Shown here piece after piece: positions 54,590 to 64,000 of a stretch of DNA of 64,000 nt; position 1 is the first letter of the stretch, and every line of letters begins with the position of its first letter. The notes beneath the pieces were generated by a model. It was not told where the DNA came from, made no database searches, and saw only the letters and a program-made list of their open reading frames with translations. The position numbers and the translations under genes were made by a program. Source of the DNA: Metamycoplasma equirhinis (GTDB lineage Bacteria; Bacillota_I; Bacilli_A; Mycoplasmatales; Metamycoplasmataceae); contig NZ_VFIX01000005.1 of the NCBI RefSeq assembly GCF_006385185.1, forward strand, positions 1 to 64,000, in the 5' to 3' direction.

Positions 54590-55495
54590 ATGAAAGATTT
54601 TGCTGGCGTTCAGTTAAAATTAGGTTTTATAAACATTTATTCGCTAACAATGATGTTAGGAATGCTTGCGGCCATTTTAACTGTTTATTATTTTTGACGA
54701 AGAGAAAAATATTCATTTGAAAAATTTGCAATCATCGTTTTTATTGCACTGCCAACAGCTATTATCGGTGCTAGATTTGTGTTTGTAATTCAACAATTAA
54801 TTGAACATAAAGGTCATTGAAACGATGGGCCATGATATAACGCTTTTGCGGTTTGACGTGGCGGTCTTTCAATTCATGGTGGTGTTATTACTGCGACCAC
54901 TTGTGTTATTCTTTATATTTTATTTTCGAAAACCGAAGAAAAAATTGATCTTAAAAAGGCGTTTTCAATTATTTTACCAGCCGTATTAATCGGTCAAGCG
55001 ATAGGTCGTTGAGGAAACTTTGCTAACCATGAAGTTTACGGAAAAATTATGGAAGAAGGATCACTAGCTTTCAAAATATTGCCACAGTTTATTCGTGATC
55101 ACATGTTTATTGGTGGCAAATATCGTCTTCCTTTATTTTTATACGAATCGATTTCAAACCTAATTGCATATGTAATTTTGGTTTGAGTATTAAACAAATG
55201 AAATTGACTTCGCCCAGGTACAACAGGGGGATTATATATTCTTTACTACGGCATAATTCGTTTTGGTATGGAACCATTGCGTGAAGATAACTATACTATT
55301 TATAAAGTTATTTCTGCACTATATATTTTAGTTGGTTTAACATTGACAATCTTGTTTGAATTTATTATCAAATTAAACTACAATGTTTACAAAATTCCAC
55401 AATTCGAAAATGAAAAAACTCATGGAATATTTTATTTCATTGTTTACGAACCAAGAAATAAACAATCTAATTTAAGAAAATCGCATGCATATTAA
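54590..55495 (+). CDS. lgt: Prolipoprotein diacylglyceryl transferase
   Basis: 301 residues, seven hydrophobic segments. Transfers diacylglyceryl from phosphatidylglycerol to lipobox cysteines, the first step of lipoprotein maturation. 'YSLTMMLGMLAA', 'GARFVFV', 'WRGGLSIHGGVI' (H-G-G-L region), 'IGQAIGRWGNFANHEVYG' (G-R-x-G-N-F-x-N-x-E) and 'YGIIRFGMEPLRED' (R-x-x-x-E) are all present. SD GGAGGATAA before the ATG. Works with LspA (62223) on the lipoproteins in this window. Confidence 0.96.
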
Positions 55496-55503
55496 AATAA
55501 AGG

Positions 55504-55535
55504 CTAGTTAATAAATTGCTAGCATTTATTTTTTA
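55504..55535 (+). terminator. Possible weak terminator between lgt and trxB
   Basis: GCTAG and CTAGC can pair around an 11-base loop, followed by ATTTATTTTTT. Short stem, so weak. Confidence 0.35.
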
Positions 55536-55549
55536 CTAGGAGAAATATT

Positions 55550-56467
55550 ATGGAAAAAGAAATTTATGATTCAATAATAATCGGCGGCGGCCCAGCTGGG
55601 TTGACGGCGGCATTATATATGTCAAGAAATAATCTAAATGTTGCATTTATTGAAGGCAAAACACCTGGCGGAAAAATGGCAGAACAATCCAAAATTGAAA
55701 ATTATCCAGGATTTGAAAAAATCGGTGGCATTGAACTATCAATGCAGATGTTTAACCAAGCTAGGTCAAATGGTGCAAAATTCATCTATGGCAATGTTAA
55801 ACAAATTATTAACATTTCTGATTTTGAGAAAAAAATTATTTTAGAAGATCAGAAAATAATTTTTGCAAAAACATTAGTAATTGCCACTGGCATGAAAAAC
55901 GTGGTTCCAAACGATATTGAAAATATTGAAAAATTTAATGGTAAAGGCGTTTCTTATTGTGTGCTTTGCGATGGAACGTTATTTGCAAATAAACCCTGTG
56001 CAATTATAGGCGGTGGCAATTCCGCTATTGAAGAAGCCTCATATCTATCGTCAATCGCTTCAAAGGTTTATGTTTTTGTTCGTGATGGCATTCATGCTGA
56101 AAAAAAACTAGTCGAAGATCTTAAAAAACATGAAAATATCGAAATATTTTTAAACTCAAAAATTGAAAAGCTAATTGGCAATGAATTGCTTGAGAAAATT
56201 ATTGCAAATATTGACGGCAAACCTAAGGAATTTGAAATCAATGGTGTTTTCCCTTATATTGGTTTTAGACCATCAACCGATTTCATTGATTTGCCAAATA
56301 TTCTTAATGAAAAAAAATTTGTTTTAGTTAACGAAGAAATGGAAACATCAATCAAAAACATTTTTGCCATAGGCGACGTAATTGCAAAAAATATTCGCCA
56401 AATAACCACCGCTACTAGTGATGGAACAATCGCAGCTAAAACAATTTCAATGCGAATTATTAAATAA
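55550..56467 (+). CDS. trxB: Thioredoxin-disulfide reductase
   Basis: 305 residues. FAD-binding G-G-G-P-A-G at 12-17, redox disulfide C-V-L-C at 137-140 ('SYCVLCDG'), NADPH-binding 'GGGNSAIEEA', and FAD-binding 'IFAIGDV' near the C-terminus. Reduces thioredoxin with NADPH, a main antioxidant defence in mycoplasmas. SD AGGAGAAA before the ATG. Confidence 0.97.
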   Translation: MEKEIYDSIIIGGGPAGLTAALYMSRNNLNVAFIEGKTPGGKMAEQSKIENYPGFEKIGGIELSMQMFNQARSNGAKFIYGNVKQIINISDFEKKIILEDQKIIFAKTLVIATGMKNVVPNDIENIEKFNGKGVSYCVLCDGTLFANKPCAIIGGGNSAIEEASYLSSIASKVYVFVRDGIHAEKKLVEDLKKHENIEIFLNSKIEKLIGNELLEKIIANIDGKPKEFEINGVFPYIGFRPSTDFIDLPNILNEKKFVLVNEEMETSIKNIFAIGDVIAKNIRQITTATSDGTIAAKTISMRIIK

Positions 56468-56588
56468 TATCTAGATTAAATAAATTGCATATTTATTATT
56501 TATAATAAATAAATTTGATAATATAAAAAATGCATTTTTGTCATAATTATTAACAAAATATATTATAATAATCTATGCAATTCAAAAT

Positions 56589-56672
56589 GGAGGGGTAGCG
56601 AAGCGGCCAAACGCGGGTGGCTGTAACCCACTTCCTAACGGTTCGGGGGTTCGAATCCCTCCCCCTCCACCA
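56589..56672 (+). tRNA. tRNA-Tyr (GTA)
   Basis: 84 bases with encoded CCA. Acceptor stem GGAGGGG/CCCCTCC, anticodon stem GGTGG/CCACT with loop CTGTAAC (anticodon GTA), long variable arm, T loop GTTCGAATC. Confidence 0.95.
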
Positions 56673-56676
56673 TTTT

Positions 56677-56751
56677 TGCCCTTTAGCCAAGTGGAAAGGC
56701 AGCGGTTTTTGGTACCGCCATCCGTTAGTTCGAATCTAACAAGGGCAGCCA
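56677..56751 (+). tRNA. tRNA-Gln (TTG)
   Basis: 75 bases, four bases after tRNA-Tyr and probably cotranscribed. Acceptor stem TGCCCTT/AAGGGCA, anticodon stem GCGGT/ACCGC with loop TTTTGGT (anticodon TTG), encoded CCA. Confidence 0.94.
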
Positions 56752-56764
56752 TATCACATTGTGT

Positions 56765-56790
56765 AAAAGCAACATCAAAGTTGCTTTTTA
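56765..56790 (+). terminator. Terminator after the tRNA-Tyr/tRNA-Gln pair
   Basis: AAAAGCAAC and GTTGCTTTT form a 9-bp stem around a 6-base loop, followed by TTAATTTTT. Confidence 0.85.
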
Positions 56791-57138
56791 ATTTTTAATT
56801 ATTAATGTTTACCAAATATTTTTGTATTTAAAATAATCTTAATGATTGCATTACATTTTTTATATCTAAATACTGAAAATGCAAAAAAATGTGTAATTTC
56901 GTTCAAAAATTTAAAAGTCAATTAATAAGTTTTAATAGTTCAATTTTTCATTGTAAATTTAATTAGCAACATTCTTTTCAAATCATATAATTTGTTTATT
57001 ATTGAAGAGTTTAGTTTTCTTCAATTTTATTATATAAAAATGAAAACACTTTTTAAGTACGGTATTTCACAATAGAATATCAATTTGTATTTGCATTTGT
57101 TTTGAGTTTTTTTATTAAATTAATATAAAATTATGATT
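56791..57138 (+). other. AT-rich intergenic stretch upstream of leuS
   Basis: No ORF or tRNA. A TATAAT lies at 56986-56991, and 15 bases downstream ATTGAAGA (57001-57008) can pair with TCTTCAAT (57018-57025); together they could be a short transcript's start and hairpin, but nothing supports it further. A TATAAA at 57124-57129 is the likely leuS -10. Confidence 0.4.
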
Positions 57139-59553
57139 ATGTATAATCATAGAGACGTTGAAAAAAAATGACAACAATATTGAGAAAAAAATAAAACCTT
57201 TAAAACCACCGAGCAAAATAATAAAAAAGCCTATATTCTAGATATGTTTCCTTATCCATCTGGCGCGGGATTACATGTTGGACATCTTGAAGGATACACA
57301 GCTACTGATATTATTAGTCGCTTTAAGCGTTTAAAGGGTTTTGATGTTTTACACCCAATTGGTTGGGATGCTTTTGGTTTACCAGCGGAACAATATGCTT
57401 TAAAAACCGGTAACCATCCTGCACCTTTTACATTAAAAAATATCGATAATTTTCGCCGCCAATTAAAATCTCTTGGTTTTTCATATGACTATGATAAAGA
57501 GGTGAATACTACTGATCCCAATTTTTATGTTTGGACACAATGAATTTTTAAAGAACTATATAAACACGGCCTAGCAACAATTGAAAAAATTGATGTTAAT
57601 TGATGTGAAGGCTTAGGCACAGTTTTAGCAAATGAAGAAATAATTGAAAAAGATGGTATTAAAGTTAGCGAACGTGGCAATTTTCCTGTAATTAAAAAAC
57701 CAATGAAACAATGAGTTTTAAAAATTACAAAATACGCCGAAAAATTGCTTGAAGGATTAGAAGATTTAGATTGACCTGAGAGTTTAAAATTGCTACAAAG
57801 AAATTGAATCGGTAAAAGCACTGGTCATGTTGTTAACTGAAACGTATTAAATTCAACCGAGCATATTGACACATTTACAACACGTTTAGATACAATTTTT
57901 GGCGTTTCTGCAATTATAATTAGTCCTGAACATAAGTTGATATCAAAATTAATATCTTTAGATCAAAAGCAAGAAGTTAATGAATACATTGCTAATGCAA
58001 AGCAAAAAAGTGAGTTAGAACGTACGCAACTTTCTAAAAATAAAACCGGTGTATTTTTAGGAACATATGTTAAACATCCCTTTACTAAAAAACAAATTCC
58101 AATTTGAACTTCTGATTATGTTCTTACATCATACGGCACAGGGGCAATAATGAGTGTACCAGCTCATGATGAACGTGATTTTGATTTTGCTAAAAAGTAT
58201 GATTTGGAAATTATTAAGGTTATCAATATTAGTGATGATAAATTACCATATAATGGTGATGGAAAACACATAAATTGTTCAATTTTTGATGGTTTGAATA
58301 ATGAAGAAGCGACAAATAAAATTTTTGAAGCTTTAGATAAATCAATGTCTGTGAGAAAAAATATTAATTTTAAATTAAGAGACTGAATTTTTTCTCGCCA
58401 GAGATATTGAGGGGAGCCTTTTCCAATTTTATTTGACGAAAATCAAAATATTTATTTAGTTAAAGAATTAGTAGCATTGCCATATATAAATAATATTAAG
58501 CCATCGGGAACAACCGATGGGCCACTTGCTAATATACCTGAATGAAATAATGTAATTATAGATGGCAAAAAATATCGCCATGATAATAATGTTATGCCAC
58601 AATGAGCTGGTTCTAGTTGATATTATTTGGCATACATTTTAAAAAATGCTGATGGAACATATACACCTCTAGATTCACAAGAAGCAAAAAAACGTTTTGA
58701 AAATTGGCTTCCCGTTGATTTATACATTGGAGGTCAAGAACATGCGGTATTGCATTTATTATATGCAAGATTTTGACATCGTTTTCTATTCGATTTAGGA
58801 ATTGTAAACACTAAAGAGCCATTCGCAAAATTAATAAATCAAGGACTTATATTAGGCCCAGATGGTCAAAAAATGTCTAAATCACTCGGTAATGTTATAA
58901 ATCCTGACGAATTTGTTGAGTCGCATGGTGCTGATTCGCTTAGAATTTATGAAATGTTTATGGGTCCCTTGACCGATTCCAAATCTTGAAACGTAGATTC
59001 GTTAAACGGAATCAAGAAATGACTTGATAGAATTTATGCAACTTTTAAAAACTTGCTTGACAATAAAATTGATATTTCGTTAGATTCAAGCGAGTTAGAT
59101 AGTAATATTAATCAACTAATTTTAGACGTCGAAGAAAATATTGAAAAAACAAAGTTTAATATTGCAATTAGCAAAATGATGGTATTTATAAATTACTTAT
59201 CTTCACAGACAAGAATTGCGTCAAAATATCCACTAAAAGTTTTTGCTATTTTATTAAGTCCTTTCGCCCCACATATAGCAGAAGAGTTATTGCAAATTTT
59301 AGGCGAAAAGCAAATTCATGAGCAATTATGACCTTTTGTAGAAGTTGACAAGATTTTATCAAAAAGTCCTCAAATTGGAATTCAAATTAATGGTAAGGCA
59401 CGTGGTCAAATTGAAGTTCAAGATTCTTGAAGCGAAGATGAAGTTATCGAACACGCAATAAAATTACCAAATATTTCAAAGTGACTTGAAGGAAAAACTA
59501 TAATTAAAAAAATATATATAAAAGACAAAATTTTAAATTTAATTATTAAATAA
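57139..59553 (+). CDS. leuS: Leucine--tRNA ligase
   Basis: 804 residues. Class I synthetase. '[17 protein letters not shown]' with H-V-G-H at 46-49, CP1 editing domain ('[18 protein letters not shown]' form, here S-V-P-A-H-D-E-R-D), K-M-S-K-S at 578-582, C-terminal anticodon and LeuS-specific regions. Start chosen as 57139 ('[12 protein letters not shown]'), which matches other mycoplasma LeuS starts and leaves the TATAAA at 57124-57129 nine bases upstream; the in-frame ATG at 57133 is only three bases from it. No SD, so probably leaderless. Followed 13 bases later by ileS. Confidence 0.97.
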
Positions 59554-59566
59554 AAATGGAGAGATT

Positions 59567-62230
59567 ATGGAAGAAAAAAAAGATTATAAAAATACACTTT
59601 TGATGCCTAATACTGAGTTTTCAATGAAAGCAAATTTAGTTGAAAAAGAATTACAATATATTAAAAAATGAGAAAACGATAAAATTTATCAAAAACTTCT
59701 AAAAAGAAACAAAGGCAATAAAAGTTTTATTTTACATGACGGCCCACCATATGCAAACGGAAATATTCATGTTGGTCACGCGTTAAATAAAATTTTAAAA
59801 GATATAATAATTAGATTTAAAAATATGCAGGGATACTATTCGCCATATGTGCCCGGTTGAGATACTCATGGTTTACCAATTGAACACAAAATGCTTTCCG
59901 ATTCCAAAAAACAAACTAAAGATTATTCTCCAATCGAATTACGTAAAAATGCAGCTAAATATGCTTTGCAGCAAGTTGAAAACCAAAAAAATCAATTTAA
60001 AAAATTAGCATTATTGGCTGATTTTGAAAAATTCTATGTTACTTTAGATAAAAAAGTTGAAGCAAAACAATTACGCTTATTCCAAAAAATGGTGAATGAT
60101 GGCTTGATTTATAAAGATTTAAAACCAATTTATTGATCACCTTCATCGCAATCGGCCTTAGCTGAAGCTGAAGTTGAATACGCAGACCACATTTCACCAT
60201 CTTTATATGTTGCATTTAAAGTTAATAGTGGAAATCAATTTGTTAAAAAAGATGATTATTTGGTTATTTGAACTACAACACCATGAACATTAATTGCTAA
60301 TAGTGGTGTTGCAATAAATAAAGATTTTACTTATTTATTAGTTAAACACGAAAACAAAAATTATGTAATTGCAAAAGAATTGTTTAGAAATTTCTGCGAA
60401 ATAGCCAAATGAGATTCATATGAAATAATTAGAGAATTTTTAGGTCAAGAATTATTATCTTTAACCTATATAAGTCCTATTAATAATTTAAATTGTCCTG
60501 TTGTTGAAGGATATCATGTTACTTTAGAATCTGGAACAGGATTAGTGCATATGGCACCGCTTTTTGGTGAAGACGACTTTAATATTGGTACAAAAAATAA
60601 TCTTAAAAAAATTATGCATGTTAATGATGACGGCATTCTTAACCAAAATGCCTTACAATTTGCTAATTTGTTTTATGATGATGCAAATCCAAAAATTGGC
60701 CAATTTTTGGAAAGTAATGGTTTACTTTTAGCATTCAAAAAGATCAAACATTCATATCCGCATGATTGAAGAACACATTTACCAATTATGTATCGTGCAA
60801 CACCACAATGATTTGTTTCATTAAAGCCTATTAAAGATAATATTATTTCCGTACTTTCACATGTTAAAACCTTTAATGATTGAAGCCAAAAGCGCCTTTC
60901 ATTAATGCTTGAAAACAGGGAAACATGATGTATTTCACGTCAAAGAACTTGAGGTGTACCTATTATTATTTTTTATGATAAAAATAAAAATCCTGTCATT
61001 GAAAATGAGATTTTTGATTATGTAATTAATTTAGTTGAACAATACGGTTCTGATGTTTGATATGAACGCGAAGTCGATGATTTGCTGCCAGAAAAATACC
61101 GCAATTTAGGTTTTAGTAAAGAAACTGATATCATGGACGTTTGATTTGATTCAGGTTCAACTGCAATGAGTGTTGAAATAGATAATGTTAAGGCTCCATA
61201 TGATTTATATTTAGAAGGTTCTGATCAATATCGTGGTTGATTTAATAGTTCATTAATTAATTTTGTTGCATGAAAAAATGAAAGTCCTTTTAAAGCTTTA
61301 CTATCTCATGGATTTGTTTTAGATGGCAAGGGTCAAAAAATGTCTAAATCTAAGGGAAATGTTGTTGACCCATTAAAAGTTGTTGATAAATATGGCGCCG
61401 ATATTTTACGACTATGAGCAGCAAATTCAGAATACACTGGAGATGTAACCATTGATGATAAAATTCTTGATCAAACTATCGAAATTTATCGTAAATTTAG
61501 AAACACAATTAAATTCATGTTAGGCGGCATTTCTGATTTTGATTTTAAAAAGGTAAAAACTGATTCAATACACGAGTTAATGCTTCAAAAAATTAGAAAT
61601 TTAGAAACTACTTTATTTAATGATTTTGAACAATATCGTTTTGTCAATGTTATTAAAAATATTAATAATTTTATTATTGATTTTAGTAGTTACTATATTT
61701 CTATCACTAAAGATATCCTTTATTTAAATAAACAAGATGATGTCGAAAGACGCCAAGTTCAATATATATTCTCAGAAGTTATTATGTTGTTAATAAGAGC
61801 GCTTGCACCAATCATGCCAACGACCTGCGAAGAAATTTATTCATATTATAATTCGCCGGAAAAACTTGAATCTGTGCATTTACTTCCATTTATAAAGAAT
61901 GTTGGCATTGACAATAGTCTTGAAAATAAATGGGCGGAATTTTTTGAATTAAAGAATTTAATTTATCGTTTAATTGAAGAAAAAATTAAAGACCAAACAA
62001 TCAAAAGACAAAATGAAGCTTTCGTGGAAATTTTTTCTGAATCACCTTGAATAAAATCATTGCCGTTAACTAAATTGTTTATGGTTGCAGATGTAAAATT
62101 TGGAAAGGAAACATTAGTAAAAAAATTACCATCTAAGAAATGTTTAAGATGCTGGAACCATTTCAAAAATGATAATTTTGATGATAGCCTTGAAATTTGT
62201 TTGAGATGTAAAGAGGTTATAAATGAATAA
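59567..62230 (+). CDS. ileS: Isoleucine--tRNA ligase
   Basis: 887 residues. Class I synthetase with '[21 protein letters not shown]' in pieces, H-V-G-H at 68-71, editing domain ('WTTTPWTLIAN'), K-M-S-K-S at 591-595 and a C-terminal Cys4 zinc site ('KCLRCWNHF', 'EICLRCKEV'). SD GGAGA precedes the ATG. Its end overlaps lspA by 8 bases; the ileS-lspA pair is widely conserved. Many TGA-Trp codons. Confidence 0.98.
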
Positions 62231-62849
62231 AACAAAGAAAACCATACCTTTTTTTACTAAGGAATATTGAAAAAAAGAGTGAAAATCAATTTTAATAAAT
62301 TTAGCTGTTTATTTAGGAATTTTTGTTGGCGGCATATTAATTGATTTACTAACAAAAGAATTTATTTTTGATAAACGTGCGATAGATGATTCCTCAAAAC
62401 AATATACTATTGTTTCTAATTCATTTATAAGATTTTGATCTGTTTTTCACCGAGGCACAACACTAGAAATTGGACTTTCAAAGCCAGGACTTCATACTGT
62501 TAGTATTCTAATAATTCTTGTAACTTTATTTGTATCTTTAATGTTACATGGGAAAAAGTATTGATGAGTTATTGCTGGTCTTGCTTTAGCGGCATCGGGT
62601 TCATTTGGTAATATGTTTGATCGTTTTAAATTCGACGGTGTTAGAGATATTATTAATTTTCCTTGAGCTGACTATGGCACATTTAATTTCGCCGATGTTT
62701 GATTGGTTTTAGGCGGAATTTGAATAGTAATCTCAATAACTGTAATTTCTATTATTAACTATGTTCAAGAAAAAAAACAAAAAACTATTAATAATGAAGT
62801 TGTTAAATATACCGAAGAAGATAACGAAAGTCATTTTTCAACAAATTAA
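62223..62849 (+). CDS. lspA: Lipoprotein signal peptidase (signal peptidase II)
   Basis: 208 residues, four TM segments, with basic N-terminal (first ~20) and acidic C-terminal (last ~30) extensions longer than in most bacteria. Cuts before the lipidated Cys. Family motifs 'GSFGNMFDRFKFDGVRDIINF' in part (N-x-x-D-R, G-V-x-D) and 'FNFADVWLVLGG' carry the two catalytic Asp. Overlaps ileS, so translation is coupled. Confidence 0.95.
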
Positions 62850-62854
62850 TATGT

Positions 62855-62883
62855 GACGCCCTTTGCGGCGTTTTCTTTATTTT
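62855..62883 (+). terminator. Terminator of ileS-lspA
   Basis: GACGCC pairs with GGCGTT around a 6-base loop, followed by TTCTTTATTTTTT. Confidence 0.78.
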
Positions 62884-62942
62884 TTCACTAATCTAGCATA
62901 TTTATTAGTTCAAGAATTATGATTGAAACGAAAGGAGGAAAT

Positions 62943-63194
62943 TTGTCTGGTTTTAAAATTATTGACAGTAAAAGAGCAAAACAAATATTTGGTGGATTTG
63001 CTATTACTACTTTAATATCAACTATTTTATCTTTTGTTCCTGTCGCGATTGGTGCTGTTGGCGCCTTAACAGGAATAGCTAAAATTGCCAATGCGTCAAA
63101 AGGCGAAATCAAAACTAAAGATGGCTTTAATGTAAAATGAGACAATAACGAAAGCAACATTGGCTATAATATAGGATTTCACTATTGTTTTTAA
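62943..63194 (+). CDS. Small glycine-rich hydrophobic peptide, possibly bacteriocin-like
   Basis: 83 residues from a TTG start at 62943, preceded by an excellent SD, AAAGGAGG, 5 bases upstream; an in-frame ATG at 62919 (91 residues) lacks an SD. A basic N-terminal part 'IIDSKRAKQIFGG' ends in Gly-Gly, followed by a hydrophobic helix 'FAITTLISTILSFVPVAIG' and 'GAVGALTGIAKIANASKG', then a polar tail ending in Cys-Phe. The plan resembles double-glycine class II bacteriocins, but a single-TM membrane protein is equally possible. No export or immunity gene is beside it. Has its own terminator. Confidence 0.6.
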
Positions 63195-63197
63195 AAT

Positions 63198-63225
63198 AAA
63201 ATCAGGTTTTAAGCCTGATTTTATT
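63198..63225. terminator. Terminator between the small peptide gene and rpmE
   Basis: AAAATCAGG and CCTGATTTT form a 9-bp stem around 7 bases, then TATTATTT; the minus strand also has T-rich sequence beyond the stem, so it may serve rpmE too. Confidence 0.78.
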
Positions 63226-63230
63226 ATTTG

Positions 63231-63449
63231 CTAATTAGAAGTTTTTTTAGATTTTTCTAATATCTTGTTAAATCTTTCTACACGTCCACGTGCTTTAACA
63301 TCGCTACGATTTCCTGTATAAAATGCGTGACAATTAGAGCAAACATCTAAGCTAACTTTTTCAGCTGTTGAACCAAATTCAAATTCAGCATTACATGAAG
63401 TACATGTAGCCTTAATTTGGTTATATTTTGGATGAATATCTTTATTCAT
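63231..63449 (-). CDS. rpmE: 50S ribosomal protein L31
   Basis: 72 residues. 'MNKDIHPKYNQIKATCTSC' opening, with Cys pairs in 'CTSC' and 'CSNCHAFYTG', the zinc-binding type of L31, and a basic C-terminus. SD AGGAGC lies before the ATG. Convergent to the small peptide gene. Confidence 0.95.
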   Translation of the reverse strand: MNKDIHPKYNQIKATCTSCNAEFEFGSTAEKVSLDVCSNCHAFYTGNRSDVKARGRVERFNKILEKSKKTSN

Positions 63450-63519
63450 AATGTGCTCCTATATATTTTATGTTAATTAACTAAGGTTTATTTTATCATA
63501 AAGCTAAAAATTTAGTTTG

Positions 63520-64000
63520 TTATTTTTTATTAATATTTTCTCATCTTCAATTTATTATTTCAGGCATATCATATCCATATTCCAAAATATATTTACGATG
63601 ATTTTTAATTTTTTTATTCATTTTATCAATAAATGCTTTTCCATTAGTCAAATTTAATGATTTGATAGCATCAATAGCAATATGGAATCTATCCATTTCA
63701 CTAAGTAAACGAATATCAAAGCTAGTTGTTATATCACCATTTTCGCGATAACCATGCACAATCAAATTGTGATTATTTCTATTAAAGAAAATATCGCGAA
63801 TTAATCCTTCAAATCCATGAAATGCAAACACTATTGGCTTATTAGTTGTAAATAATTTGTCGAATTCTTTATCATTGATTCCACGTTTATCTATTTTTGG
63901 TGATCTTAGTTTTAGTAAATCAACCACGTTAATGTATTTAATTTTCAATTTTGGAAATTCTTTGTTAATAATAGAGATTGCTGCCAATGTTTCTAAATTT
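63520..64000 (-). CDS. xfp: Phosphoketolase, C-terminal part (cut by window edge)
   Basis: About 160 residues visible, the frame running off the right edge. They match the end of xylulose-5-phosphate/fructose-6-phosphate phosphoketolase: 'LETLAAISIINKEFP' start, 'VVDLLKLRSP', 'FTTNKPIVFAFHGF' (F-x-F-H-G), 'HGYRENGDITTSFDIRLLSEMDRFHIAIDAI' in key residues G-Y-R-E-x-G-x-I-T-T. The enzyme makes acetyl phosphate, giving ATP through acetate kinase. Stop TAA at 63520-63522 after 'NWRWENINKK', where TGA codes for Trp. Confidence 0.93.

Overview
The window is a stretch of a mollicute chromosome. TGA is read as tryptophan throughout: with a standard code almost every conserved gene would be cut into pieces, with TGA=Trp they are full length. 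DNA is very AT-rich and many surface proteins are short-signal lipoproteins. An arginine dihydrolase set (arcA; arcB-arcC) whose arginine deiminase is close to those of Mycoplasma arginini and M. hominis points to the hominis group (Metamycoplasma), fermenting arginine; the species is not resolved. A phosphoketolase at the right edge and pgk show some sugar-phosphate metabolism.

Layout. 1-6.2 kb: recO (cut by the edge), RNase J, a small membrane protein, mscL, arcB-arcC, then rlmB and cysS reading left. 7.5-13.2 kb: argS with a DJ-1/PfpI gene, tRNA-Ser, a surface nuclease lipoprotein, the RNA polymerase delta subunit (rpoE), arcA and a dUTPase-like gene. 13.2-18.1 kb is accessory: tRNA-Leu, a 4-TM protein, a broken DUF898-like gene, then a leftward three-gene operon (half of an asparaginyl-tRNA-synthetase catalytic domain; a nucleotidyltransferase fused to an M42-type peptidase and interrupted by one TAA; an MFS transporter) behind its own promoter. 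This operon is the best candidate for an undescribed system. 18.1-26.5 kb: rnhB, then an operon of the MG185-MG189 type: lipoprotein, surface nuclease, ABC ATPase with a very large insertion, two permeases, one small TM protein; it is thought to take up nucleic-acid breakdown products. 26.6-29.8 kb: a second lipoprotein overlapping a degenerate phosphohexomutase-like pseudoenzyme.

30-40.5 kb is housekeeping: rpsD, the nucleoside salvage operon deoD-deoA-deoC, dprA, RNase P RNA, tRNA-His, thymidine kinase, ychF, tRNA-Trp, metK with a structured leader, pgk, and cdaM preceded by a small membrane protein. 40.5-43.1 kb: a candidate small RNA, tuf, and about 850 bases of decayed sequence. 43.1-50.5 kb: the p37/p29/p69 ABC operon, a DHH phosphoesterase, a lipoprotein-like protein, a HAD phosphatase and an acidic protein. 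50.5-64 kb: a HipA-like kinase, uvrA, lgt, trxB, tRNA-Tyr, tRNA-Gln, leuS, ileS-lspA, a small glycine-rich peptide gene, rpmE and the 3' end of a phosphoketolase gene.

How parts fit: ArcA, ArcB and ArcC turn arginine into ornithine, ammonia, CO2 and ATP. Two lipoprotein nucleases, the ABC importer, Tdk and the Deo enzymes form a route from external nucleic acid to deoxynucleosides, suiting an organism without de novo nucleotide synthesis. Lgt and LspA process the lipoproteins. Several genes (recO, 2338, mscL, argS, dUTPase, 26590, uvrA, probably leuS) have a TATAAT-like hexamer 6-9 bases before the start codon and no ribosome-binding site, which suggests leaderless mRNAs.
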